From NCBI RefSeq assembly GCF_003721595.1, contig NZ_RJJR01000004.1, forward strand, positions 248,001-312,000: a stretch of DNA of 64,000 bases. The letters are read 5' to 3'. Below, piece by piece: positions 55,054 through 62,563 of this stretch; within the stretch, counting starts at the first letter, position 1, and each line of letters begins with the position of its first letter. The position numbers and the translations under genes were made by a program. The notes beneath the pieces were generated by a model. The model was not told the DNA's origin and searched no databases. It worked only from the letters and a program-made list of their open reading frames with translations. This DNA is from Hanamia caeni (GTDB lineage Bacteria; Bacteroidota; Bacteroidia; Chitinophagales; Chitinophagaceae).

Positions 55054-56295
55054 TTACTGAATCATGCAGGCACCGACGGTTACAAAGCTCGTTTCGTCGA
55101 TTAAAATTGCTCCCCCGTTTTGCCTTAATTTTTCATAAGAATCGAAACTTACAGGAGAGGCTGTTTTTATTTTTGCCTTTATGATATCATTCAATACCGC
55201 TTTTTCGGGTGAATAGTTTTTATCAAACGTATTCACGTCTAACTGGTATTCTATTTCTTTTATAACCGCTCTTACGCGATTGCTGTTTATTTGTAGTAAA
55301 TATTTATTTCCCGGAATTAATGGTTTATTATCCATCCAGCAAAGCAGGACTTCAAATTCCTGGTCGGTTCTTGGCTGATTGCCCGTGGGAACTATCATAT
55401 CGCCGCGGCTGATGTCTATATCATCTTCAAGGTGAAGCACCACACTTTGCAAAGCGTACGCTTCCTCTACTTCTTCGCCACCGGTTTCAATGACTGTAAT
55501 TTTGCTTTGAGTACCTGAGGGAAGAATAGTCACCTGGTCGCCTTTTTTATAAACACCACTGATAATTTTGCCGGCATATCCCCTGTAATCGTGCAATTCC
55601 GGGGCCTGCGGACGAATTACATATTGAACTGAAAATCTAGCGTCATCAAGATTTACATCTGAATGTAGTTGCACATTTTCCAGGTGACTGAGCAAAGGTT
55701 CGCCTTCATACCAGGCCAGCTTAACGGATCTTTCTACAAGGTTATCTCCGTTTAAAGCACTGATTGGGATATATTTCACGTCTTTTAATCCGAGTGATTT
55801 AGCCACTTGCTCATAATCAATTACAATATTGTTGTAATGATCTTCGCTATAGTTTACAAGATCCATTTTGTTAATCGCTACTACTACATGTGGAATATTT
55901 AATAAGGATGCAATAATCGAATGGCGGCGGGTTTGCTCCACTACGCCGTTACGTGCATCAACTAAAATAATTATCAGTTGCGCGTTTGAAGCTCCGGTAA
56001 CCATGTTCCTGGTATATTGAATATGACCCGGGGCATCTGCAATAATGAACTTACGCTTGGGAGTTGAAAAATATTTATAAGCTACATCGATAGTGATGCC
56101 CTGTTCGCGCTCTGCCCTTAAGCCATCTGTCAGCAGCGCCAAATCTATTTCTCCGTTTTCCTTATTTTTTGTTTGCTTTTCGATAGCGGCGAGCTGGTCG
56201 ATTAATATGGATTTGCTGTCGTATAGCAGCCTTCCGATTAATGTGCTTTTGCCATCGTCCACGCTTCCGGCGGTTATAAATCTTAGAATGTCCAT
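55054..56295 (-). CDS. cysN: Sulfate adenylyltransferase subunit 1 (GTPase)
   Basis: This 413-residue EF-Tu-like GTPase has G1 SVDDGKSTLIGRLLYD, G3 DAPGH, G4 NKMD and the CysN-specific LRAEREQGITIDVAYKYF. The C-terminal beta domains end in MIQ. There is no CysC kinase fusion, which agrees with the APS-type reductase in the operon. It drives sulfate activation to APS with CysD by GTP hydrolysis. Confidence 0.94.
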   Translation of the reverse strand: MDILRFITAGSVDDGKSTLIGRLLYDSKSILIDQLAAIEKQTKNKENGEIDLALLTDGLRAEREQGITIDVAYKYFSTPKRKFIIADAPGHIQYTRNMVTGASNAQLIIILVDARNGVVEQTRRHSIIASLLNIPHVVVAINKMDLVNYSEDHYNNIVIDYEQVAKSLGLKDVKYIPISALNGDNLVERSVKLAWYEGEPLLSHLENVQLHSDVNLDDARFSVQYVIRPQAPELHDYRGYAGKIISGVYKKGDQVTILPSGTQSKITVIETGGEEVEEAYALQSVVLHLEDDIDISRGDMIVPTGNQPRTDQEFEVLLCWMDNKPLIPGNKYLLQINSNRVRAVIKEIEYQLDVNTFDKNYSPEKAVLNDIIKAKIKTASPVSFDSYEKLRQNGGAILIDETSFVTVGACMIQ

Positions 56296-56301
56296 TAGTT
56301 C

Positions 56302-56371
56302 AGTTATTAGTTATTAGTTATTAGTTATTAGTTGAGAGTTGTGAGTTGTTAGTTGTGAGTTGCGAGTTGTG
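56302..56371 (+). repeat. Ten heptads AGTTNNN in the cysD-cysN gap
   Basis: Four AGTTATT units are followed by AGTTGAG, AGTTGTG, AGTTGTT, AGTTGTG, AGTTGCG and AGTTGTG in strict 7-bp register. The same heptad family occurs as AGTTATG (reverse complement of CATAACT) beside guaB. It sits inside an operon between two co-acting genes. Confidence 0.75.
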
Positions 56372-56410
56372 AATTAAAGTTGTGAAATTTCATTCTTCAT
56401 TCCTTCATTT

Positions 56411-56452
56411 CACGAATCACCATTCACGAATCACCATTCACGAATCACCAAT
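56411..56452 (+). repeat. Three copies of a 14-bp unit CACGAATCACCATT
   Basis: Two exact copies and a third with one swapped end (CCAAT) fill 56411-56452, ending 3 bp before the cysD stop. A related sequence in reverse orientation occurs at about 52372-52395 between cysJ and cysI. Confidence 0.75.
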
Positions 56453-56454
56453 CA

Positions 56455-57363
56455 CTAAAAATACCCTCCCTTCTTTCTGTCTTCCATTGCGGCTTCAGAT
56501 ACTTTGTCGTCAATTCTTGTTTCGCCTCTTTCGCTGGTTTTGGTAGCTATGATTTCTGAAATAATTCCATCTACATCTGTAGCATTTGATTCCACCGCAG
56601 CGGTACACGTCATGTCGCCAACAGTTCGGTAGCGCACTCTTTTCTTTTTAATAATGTCAGTAGCATCTAATTTTATAAAGTCGGAAACGGCTACTAACTG
56701 GCCTTCATGCTCTATCACGTTTCTTTCGTGCGCAAAATAAATCGGGGGCAATTCAATTTGTTCTCTTTTTATATAATTCCAGATGTCAAGCTCTGTCCAG
56801 TTGCTTATAGGAAAGGCTCGTACGTTTTCGCCTTTATGAATTTTGCCGTTATAAATGTTCCACAATTCAGGGCGTTGCAATTTTGGATTCCACTGGCCGA
56901 ATTCGTCTCTTACAGAAAAGATTCTTTCCTTCGCCCTGGCTTTTTCTTCATCACGCCGGGCGCCGCCGATTAAAGCATCAAATTTATATTCTTCAATTAC
57001 ATCAAGCAGCGTAAAGGTTTGCAGAGCATTTCTGCTCGCGAATTTTCCTTTTTGCTCTGTCAGGTTTTTTTGTTTGATGGTATCTTCTACTTTGGCAACT
57101 ACCAGCTTTTCACCAATTTTTTTCACGAGATTATCCCTGAATTCCAGGGCTTCGGGAAAATTATGGCCCGTATCAATATGCACCAGCGGGAAGGGAAATT
57201 TTCCCGGGCGGAAAGCTTTTAAAGCGAGATGTACCAGCGTAATAGAATCTTTACCGCCTGAAAATAATAAGCCTGGTTTTTCAAACTGGCCCGCAACTTC
57301 GCGCATAATATGGATAGCCTCAGATTCTAATTGTCCTAAATAATCAAGATAATATTTGCTCAT
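56455..57363 (-). CDS. cysD: Sulfate adenylyltransferase subunit 2
   Basis: This 302-residue PP-loop ATP pyrophosphatase has LLFSGGKDSITLVHLALKAF, HIDTGHNFPEALEFRD, GGARRDEEKARAKERIFSVRD and VRYRTVGDMTCTAAVESNA. It makes APS from ATP and sulfate with CysN. It ends KKGGYF as usual. The cysN gene follows after a 159-bp repeat-filled spacer, and cysH ends 21 bp upstream. Confidence 0.95.
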   Translation of the reverse strand: MSKYYLDYLGQLESEAIHIMREVAGQFEKPGLLFSGGKDSITLVHLALKAFRPGKFPFPLVHIDTGHNFPEALEFRDNLVKKIGEKLVVAKVEDTIKQKNLTEQKGKFASRNALQTFTLLDVIEEYKFDALIGGARRDEEKARAKERIFSVRDEFGQWNPKLQRPELWNIYNGKIHKGENVRAFPISNWTELDIWNYIKREQIELPPIYFAHERNVIEHEGQLVAVSDFIKLDATDIIKKKRVRYRTVGDMTCTAAVESNATDVDGIISEIIATKTSERGETRIDDKVSEAAMEDRKKGGYF

Positions 57364-57384
57364 CTTTTAAGTAATTATATTTCT

Positions 57385-58113
57385 TTAAGATTGTTGTTGA
57401 TGATGGATATGAAGCCCGCACTCTTTCTTCGTATTATCTTCCCACCACCAGCGGCCCGCCCTGAAATCTTCCCCCGGTCGGATGGCTCTTGTGCAGGGAG
57501 CGCAGCCAATGCTTACGAATCCACGGTCGTGCAGAATATTGTAAGGCACATTGTGTTCATTAATGTAATCTTTTACTTGCTGGGTAGTCCAGTGTAAAAG
57601 AGGGTGGTATTTTATAATTTGATTTTCTTCATCCCATTCCACCTGCTGCATATCATGGCGATTGGCAGAATGTTCGGCGCGAATTCCCGTAATCCAGATG
57701 GAATTCCCTTTTAAAGCCCTTTTAAGTGGTTCTACCTTTCTTACGAAACAGCAGGCTTTGCGCTGGTCTACCGATTCATAAAATGAATTGGGCCCATGCT
57801 TTGCAACAAAGGGTTCCAGAATTTTATGATCAGGATAATAAGCCTTGATTTTCGTATTATACCTTTCATTTGTGGCGCTCCAGACTGAATAGGTTTCTTC
57901 AAATAATCTTCCGGTGTCGAGCGTAAAAATTTTTACCGGAAGAGTATTTTTAAAAATAAGATCGGTAATCACCTGGTCTTCATAGCTAAAGCTTGATGAT
58001 AAAGTCACCTGGTTTGGAAATTTATCAGAAAGTTCTCTTATTGCGTCAGGGATGGCCAGAACTTCTGCAAGAGCCGCTATTTCAGTGGTTTGATCTTTTA
58101 AAGATTGTGCCAT
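57385..58113 (-). CDS. cysH: Adenylyl-sulfate (APS) reductase, [4Fe-4S] type
   Basis: This 242-residue protein has the PP-loop-like reductase core (VTLSSSFSYEDQVITDLIF, FTLDTGRLFEETY, WITGIRAEHSANRH). It carries the two Cys pairs C121-C122 (KACCFVRK) and C204-C207 (GCAPCTRA), plus C232 in ECGLH. The two pairs bind the iron-sulfur cluster that marks APS reductases rather than PAPS reductases, in line with the lack of a CysC kinase in the operon. It turns APS into sulfite and AMP using thioredoxin. It is the first gene of the operon, behind a leader peptide. Confidence 0.93.
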   Translation of the reverse strand: MAQSLKDQTTEIAALAEVLAIPDAIRELSDKFPNQVTLSSSFSYEDQVITDLIFKNTLPVKIFTLDTGRLFEETYSVWSATNERYNTKIKAYYPDHKILEPFVAKHGPNSFYESVDQRKACCFVRKVEPLKRALKGNSIWITGIRAEHSANRHDMQQVEWDEENQIIKYHPLLHWTTQQVKDYINEHNVPYNILHDRGFVSIGCAPCTRAIRPGEDFRAGRWWWEDNTKKECGLHIHHQQQS

Positions 58114-58145
58114 TTATATAAAATATTGTTTAAAAAATTGGGATT

Positions 58146-58180
58146 GGATTGGAAAAAAGGGGAGCAAAGCTCATTTCGTA
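58146..58180 (-). terminator. Weak hairpin and T-tract between leader peptide and cysH, possible attenuator
   Basis: On the minus strand GAGC-TTT-GCTC (58172-58162) is followed by CCCTTTTTT. The stem has only four pairs, so the call is tentative. Its place between leader stop and cysH fits an attenuator. Confidence 0.35.
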
Positions 58181-58192
58181 AAAACCAAAAAT

Positions 58193-58258
58193 TCAACAGA
58201 CCCGCATACTGCCGCAGAAATTGCGTTTGGCCATTAAAAACGTAGGTGATGTTATCAT
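58193..58258 (-). CDS. 21-residue Cys-containing leader peptide of the cys operon
   Basis: From ATG at 58258 to TGA at 58193 the minus strand encodes MITSPTFLMAKRNFC followed by GSMRVC. Cys codons are at position 15 and at the last sense position, next to the stop. It ends 79 bp before cysH. A second possible start is the Met at residue 9. A Cys codon just before the stop is what is expected if ribosome stalling at low Cys-tRNA controls the operon. The frame, spacing and Cys codons are seen directly; translation and control are inferred. Confidence 0.6.
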   Translation of the reverse strand: MITSPTFLMAKRNFCGSMRVC

Positions 58259-58270
58259 GTTTTTTTGAAT

Positions 58271-58290
58271 AGTCTACCGCGAAGGTAGGG
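58271..58290 (-). promoter_or_regulatory. Small hairpin upstream of the leader peptide
   Basis: CTACC-TTCGC-GGTAG on the minus strand (58289-58275) is a perfect 5-bp stem with a five-base loop. It lies 17 bp upstream of the leader ATG and could be an RNA element or an operator. Confidence 0.35.
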
Positions 58291-58422
58291 TAATCAGATT
58301 TAAAAAATCAATTTTTTTTTCCCCAGAATTAAAATTTTCTTTTTTGTAAGTTTCCGGTACGCAGCAGGCAGAATAAAAAATTATCGTATTTCTTGCTTTA
58401 CTGTTCTTTTATGTTTCAGTAA

Positions 58423-58452
58423 TTGCAGGCAGTGGCAAAGAAATTACCTTTG
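58423..58452 (+). promoter_or_regulatory. Promoter of mnmE
   Basis: TTG at 58423-58425 and TACCTTTG at 58445-58452 are spaced by exactly 19 bp, the optimum of the Bacteroidetes promoter consensus. The mnmE ATG is 4 bp after the -7 element, so transcripts are nearly leaderless. Confidence 0.65.
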
Positions 58453-58456
58453 TAGC

Positions 58457-59830
58457 ATGAACAATAAGTTATCTGGATGGACTGATACTATTGTGGCCAT
58501 CGCCACGCCACCTGGAATAGGAGCCATAGGAGTTATAAGAATCAGTGGTGAGCAGGCTTATGACATTGTGCAAAAACTTTTTCCGTCAAGAAATCTTAAA
58601 GAGCAGCAGGCAAATACGCTGCATGTTGGATTTTTAAAAGAAAAGAAGAATATTTTGGATGAAGTGGTGATTTCTCTTTTTAAAAAGCCTTTCTCCTACA
58701 CCGGCGAGGATGTAATAGAGATCAGTTGCCACGGATCGCCGTTTGTGCAGCAGCAGGTACTTGATGCGCTTATCAGAAACGGAGCAAGATTAGCCAGGCC
58801 CGGCGAATTTACGCAACGCGCTTTCCTAAACAAGAAGATGGATCTTACGCAGGCCGAGGCTGTTGGCGATCTTATTGCCAGCAATACCAGGGCTTCTCAA
58901 AAATCTGCCATGAACAATATGCGCGGCGGATTTTCAAAAGAATTAAAAAGTTTGCGCGAAGAGCTGATAAAATTTTCTTCCCTTATTGAGCTGGAACTAG
59001 ATTTTAGTGAAGAAGATGTTGAGTTTGCCGATCGCCACCAGTTTTCCTTATTGATTCAAAAAATATCGAAGGTGGTAAATGGTTTGCTGGCTTCCTTTAA
59101 ATTAGGGAATGTGATTAAAAACGGCGTGAGTGTAGCAATTGTGGGAAAACCCAATGCGGGAAAATCAACCCTTTTAAACGCGTTACTAAATGAGAACCGC
59201 GCAATTGTCAGCGACATTGAAGGAACCACGCGCGATACTATTGAAGAGATTATAAACATAAATGGCATCCTGTTCAGGCTTATTGACACTGCGGGTATTC
59301 GGCAACATTCGCAAGACATTATTGAAAATATGGGTGTGATAAAAAGCAGGGAAAAAATACAGCAGGCAGATATTGTTTTGTATTTGTATGATGTAAATAA
59401 AATGAGCACTGATGAACTGCAGGCCATTGTTTCTGAAATCAAAATGGAAAATCCCAATTTATTGGTAGTGGCCAACAAGGTTGACCTCTATCGCGAAAAT
59501 GGATTCAATCATATACAAAGCGAAGTTTTTATTTCCGCACAGCAGCAAACAGGCATTGAGGAATTAAAAATGAAATTATTTGACATAGCAGGCGGCGCTG
59601 AAATTAATAAGGAAGATGTAGTGATTACCAATGCAAGGCATTATGCGGCGCTTTCGCAGGTTTCAAAAAGCCTGCATGAAATAGAGGAGGCGATTGAAAG
59701 AAAATTGCCCGGAGATTTATTATCTGTTGATCTTAATGAATGCCTGCAATACCTCGGCGAAATAACAGGCGAAATCACCAATGAAGACAGGCTGGATTAT
59801 ATATTTAGCAAGTTCTGTATCGGAAAGTAA
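58457..59830 (+). CDS. mnmE: tRNA modification GTPase MnmE
   Basis: This 457-residue protein has the N-terminal folate-binding domain (IVAIATPPGIGAIGVIRISG, GEDVIEISCHGSPFVQQ, FTQRAFLNKKMDLTQAEAV). The GTPase domain has the P-loop GKPNAGKS at 230-237, DTAG and NKVD, and the C-terminus is FSKFCIGK, with the catalytic Cys four residues from the end. With MnmG it modifies the wobble uridine of tRNAs. Normal in every motif. Confidence 0.96.
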   Translation: MNNKLSGWTDTIVAIATPPGIGAIGVIRISGEQAYDIVQKLFPSRNLKEQQANTLHVGFLKEKKNILDEVVISLFKKPFSYTGEDVIEISCHGSPFVQQQVLDALIRNGARLARPGEFTQRAFLNKKMDLTQAEAVGDLIASNTRASQKSAMNNMRGGFSKELKSLREELIKFSSLIELELDFSEEDVEFADRHQFSLLIQKISKVVNGLLASFKLGNVIKNGVSVAIVGKPNAGKSTLLNALLNENRAIVSDIEGTTRDTIEEIININGILFRLIDTAGIRQHSQDIIENMGVIKSREKIQQADIVLYLYDVNKMSTDELQAIVSEIKMENPNLLVVANKVDLYRENGFNHIQSEVFISAQQQTGIEELKMKLFDIAGGAEINKEDVVITNARHYAALSQVSKSLHEIEEAIERKLPGDLLSVDLNECLQYLGEITGEITNEDRLDYIFSKFCIGK

Positions 59831-60184
59831 CCACCTGACCCGAACTTTGAGGCCGGCTTGTATTCGTTCGAATTCAACATTACCTTGTGTTAATTAAATC
59901 ATAGGCTCACAGAACTTTATCTTTCGGTATCATCAATTGGGTGTATGAAACATATTTAGGAAACTGAAATAAATTCAAAAACGCAAACGGTTGTTTGAAA
60001 TCTGTAGTTGCGTGGAATTACTGAGATCAGGCAATGTATTAGAAGATCAGTTTGCACTATTTCCTACAACTACCTTTCCTGTTAAAAATTTGCATGTGTT
60101 TAAGGACGGATTATTTTTAGGGCAAAGCCTGAACCGGCACTTATGTATCATTCCATTTTACACTGTTCATATCTTTTACATTCT
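59831..60184. other. Intergenic region with a putative LacI operator and a decayed-looking frame
   Basis: A 354-bp gap between convergent genes. It contains GCAAACGGTTGTTT at 59983-59996, identical to the copy before the sigma gene. A plus-strand frame from 59991 (with words such as FPVKNLHVFKDGLFLGQSLNRH) runs into the regulator gene on the other strand. I could not match it to a family and regard it as a possible gene relic. Confidence 0.4.
59983..59996. promoter_or_regulatory. Putative LacI operator, copy 1 (GCAAACGGTTGTTT)
   Basis: This 14-mer is identical to the one at 61772-61785. Its AAACGGTTGTTT core resembles operators of LacI-family proteins with a central CG. It follows TAAATTCA, a degenerate version of the TAAATTTG before copy 2, so it may mark an old promoter. 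Confidence 0.5.
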
Positions 60185-61216
60185 TCAGGTTGCTTTTTTA
60201 TTAACTATCAGTTGTCCTTCAATAACAATATTGCTGAAGGCACGCTCAGAAACAGTTGAATCCTTTTGCTTTTCAAAAATGTTGAATAAAATTTCAGCAG
60301 CTTTTTTTGCTTGCTCATATGGAAACTGTTCAACTGATGCCAATGGCGGATTTTCAAGATAGCTAGTAATTGGTAAATTAGCATAACTTACAAAGCAGAT
60401 GTCCTTATTTATCTTAAGTTTGGCTTTCCTGGCAAACTGTATAGCATCTAAGGCCACATAATCGTTAATAGTTACGATAGCAGTAGGAGGCTTCTTTAAA
60501 TTCAGCAGGTTTTCCATCGCCAAAAAGGTTTTTGCTTGTGTCAGATCTGTTGATTCAAGCAATGAAACATCAATTTTAATCCTCTTCCTTTTTAAAACCT
60601 CCAAATAAGCATCGGTCCTATCCTTGCATGATTTCATTTCTTTTGGTCCATTGATTAATCCAATCCTTCTATGTTTATTTTTTATTAAAAATTCAATCGC
60701 CTGCCTTGTTCCTGAAGCAATATCTGAGGAAACCTTATCAACATTGGAAAGGTTCGGAACACGGTCAAAGAATACGATGGGGATATTATAGCGCCCTAAT
60801 TTCAATAAATGATCATAATTCTCCGTGTATTTCGAAATAGAAACGATCAATCCATCCACCCGGTGATTTTTCATAGCGTTGACGATTTGTATTTCTTGTT
60901 CTACATCGTCATGTGACTGGCCTATAAGAACACTGTATTTTTTTTGTTTGGCAATATCTTCGATCCCATTTATGGCCTGCGAAAAGAAATCTTCTTTCAA
61001 ATTTGGAAGTATGAGGCCAATAGTGTGTGTCTTTTGTTGTTTAAATAAAAGTGCTGTTTGGTTCGGTTCATAATTTAACTCTTTAGCAAGCTTCTGAACC
61101 TCTGCTGTAGTACGTAGGCCGATGCTTGGATGATTCCGTAAAGCACGCGACACCGTTGATACTGAAAAGTTCAGCTTTTTAGCAATTTCTTTGAGAGTGG
61201 CGATTTTATGTTCCAT
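60185..61216 (-). CDS. LacI-family transcriptional regulator
   Basis: This protein of about 343 residues begins MEHKIATLKEIAKKLNFSVSTVSRALRNHPSIG, a LacI helix-turn-helix and hinge (LAKELNYEPNQTALLF). A periplasmic-binding-protein-like effector domain follows (HTIGLILPNLKEDFFSQAINGIEDIA, IPIVFFDRVPN, GRRIGLINGP-like segment). The ATG at 61216 is chosen; an upstream in-frame start at 61303 only adds unlike sequence. It likely senses a sugar and controls the adjacent locus through the 14-bp repeats. The sugar is unknown. Confidence 0.9.
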   Translation of the reverse strand: MEHKIATLKEIAKKLNFSVSTVSRALRNHPSIGLRTTAEVQKLAKELNYEPNQTALLFKQQKTHTIGLILPNLKEDFFSQAINGIEDIAKQKKYSVLIGQSHDDVEQEIQIVNAMKNHRVDGLIVSISKYTENYDHLLKLGRYNIPIVFFDRVPNLSNVDKVSSDIASGTRQAIEFLIKNKHRRIGLINGPKEMKSCKDRTDAYLEVLKRKRIKIDVSLLESTDLTQAKTFLAMENLLNLKKPPTAIVTINDYVALDAIQFARKAKLKINKDICFVSYANLPITSYLENPPLASVEQFPYEQAKKAAEILFNIFEKQKDSTVSERAFSNIVIEGQLIVNKKAT

Positions 61217-61762
61217 ATAAAGCAGTATATGCAATATACGGAAACTGACCCAAATAAATGGCAGTCCATTACTGCACCGTTGAAAGTCAGGATGAGTCGG
61301 CAATCAAGCGATTAGTAGATTTTGACGAAAGTACTATGTGGCACGCCAAACGGTGGCGTTAATCTTGTCGACAAGAGTGCGATTGAAGGGAATACTTATC
61401 TGTTCATTTTAAAATTGAAGGCCCGTCGCAACGTGAAATTTAATTTGAAAATAACTGATGGCTTTTTGGTGGATAAGAATTTGAGCACCGCATGGTTAAT
61501 AAGGAAGGAAGAACAGAGAAATCGCATTTAGACCATCCAGAACGGCAAACTATTAAATTAATATGTGTTGCAACATTGGGAAATCATACTGCCCATGTAA
61601 AATCGATTAGAAAAATCAGGCCATCAATCGCAACTCCTGGGGAAGAAAAATCTTTAGAAATAGAAAAACGGATATGCTAATCATAAAAGAAATGAAGTTT
61701 GTCGATATAGCCCTTCATAAATTATCGTGACCGTCTTATCAATGCCAACAAAAGGACTCGAT

Positions 61763-61770
61763 TAAATTTG
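61763..61770 (+). promoter_or_regulatory. -7 element (TAAATTTG) of the sigma/fecR operon
   Basis: An exact TAnnTTTG match; the -33 position is poor. It is followed after one base by the second putative LacI operator, so a bound repressor would cover the transcription start. The sigma start is 63 bp downstream. Confidence 0.55.
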
Positions 61771-61771
61771 T

Positions 61772-61785
61772 GCAAACGGTTGTTT
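61772..61785. promoter_or_regulatory. Putative LacI operator, copy 2 (GCAAACGGTTGTTT)
   Basis: Identical in all 14 bases to the copy at 59983-59996. It lies immediately downstream of the -7 element of the sigma gene, a classic place for repression. Confidence 0.55.
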
Positions 61786-61832
61786 AAACTTTTTACCAGG
61801 AAAAAACTTAGTTTGGCAAAAAGAAATTAAAA

Positions 61833-62444
61833 TTGCTTTTTACTGAGATTAATTCTACCAACGAGAAAGACCTAATCAAGTTACTTGCCACGGGTAGTGA
61901 GCCCGCCTTTGAAGAGCTATACCGTTTATACAGCCATCGTTTAATTCGCTACCTGATCAAAATGGTTAAATCAGAGACTTTAGCTGCAGAAATCTTGCAG
62001 GAGACATTCATAAAAATATGGAGTTGCCGTGAAAATCTGGATCCTGAACTTTCTTTCAGGTCATATCTCTTCCGTATTGCAGAAAATCTTGTTTACGATT
62101 TGTTCCGCAAGACGGCTCGCAACAAAAAATTAGCTAACGTCTTAATAAAAGAAAGCTTTGCCTACTCGCATGTAGAGGAAAGCTTTTTTATCAAGGAAAA
62201 TAATAAGTTTTTGCGGGAAGCCATTGAATCATTGCCTGCAAAACGCCGCGAGGTGTTTCAAATGGTGAAAATCGAAAAGCGGTCTTATGAAGAAGTAAGC
62301 CGGGTGCTCAATGTTTCCACTTCCACCATCAACGACCATATTGTAAAAGCAACCAAAGCTGTCCTTGAAAGGTTGGAGCGCTTTCATGTTATTGAGCATG
62401 GTATTTTATCTTTTGGATTGTTGCTATATTTATTTTTCCGCTAA
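61833..62444 (+). CDS. ECF-type RNA polymerase sigma-70 factor
   Basis: This 203-residue protein has sigma region 2 (DLIKLLATGSEPAFEELYRLYSHRLIRYLIKMV, ILQETFIKIWSCRENL) and region 4 (AIESLPAKRREVFQMVKIEKRSYEEVSRVLNVSTSTINDHI). A C-terminal hydrophobic tail (GILSFGLLLYLFF) is common in Bacteroidetes SusC-linked sigma factors. Start is a TTG at 61833; no ATG is in frame nearby. It pairs with the FecR gene 119 bp downstream. It should turn on a SusC/D operon when substrate signals through the outer membrane receptor. Confidence 0.88.
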   Translation: MLFTEINSTNEKDLIKLLATGSEPAFEELYRLYSHRLIRYLIKMVKSETLAAEILQETFIKIWSCRENLDPELSFRSYLFRIAENLVYDLFRKTARNKKLANVLIKESFAYSHVEESFFIKENNKFLREAIESLPAKRREVFQMVKIEKRSYEEVSRVLNVSTSTINDHIVKATKAVLERLERFHVIEHGILSFGLLLYLFFR

Positions 62445-62563
62445 AAAGATTGAAATATTTTCCGGCTACCAAATTATCTTCAAAAAATCCCCCTGTTCCT
62501 AAAATAATTTTTTCTCAAGCAGATGTAAGCTTCTTTTAAAACGTAATAGCTGAAAGAAAATCG

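Larger units (their letters stand above)
61217..61832. other. 616-bp region with possible gene relics and promoter
   Basis: Plus-strand open stretches at 61322-61531 (words such as NGGVNLVDKSAIEGNTYLFILKLKARRNVKFNLKI) and 61492-61680 are in different frames and lack similarity I can recognise. They may be remains of one broken gene. The region also holds the sigma-gene promoter and operator near its right end. Confidence 0.35.

Noticed and set aside
56855..57343. 162-codon plus-strand frame within cysD
   Set aside because: Antisense to cysD, which has all expected motifs.
57385..58113. PAPS reductase as the identity of CysH
   Set aside because: Two Cys pairs for an iron-sulfur cluster and the absence of CysC indicate an APS reductase.
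58114..58456. SAM riboswitch upstream of cysH
   Set aside because: I could not find the conserved multi-stem core of known SAM classes; a Cys leader peptide explains the region better.
59868..59882. tRNA T-loop-like GTTCGAATTC
   Set aside because: No acceptor stem, anticodon arm or CCA-side pairing surrounds it.
59991..60362. 123-codon plus-strand frame beside the LacI gene
   Set aside because: Its second half is antisense to the LacI coding end and the first half matches no family I know; mentioned only as a possible relic.
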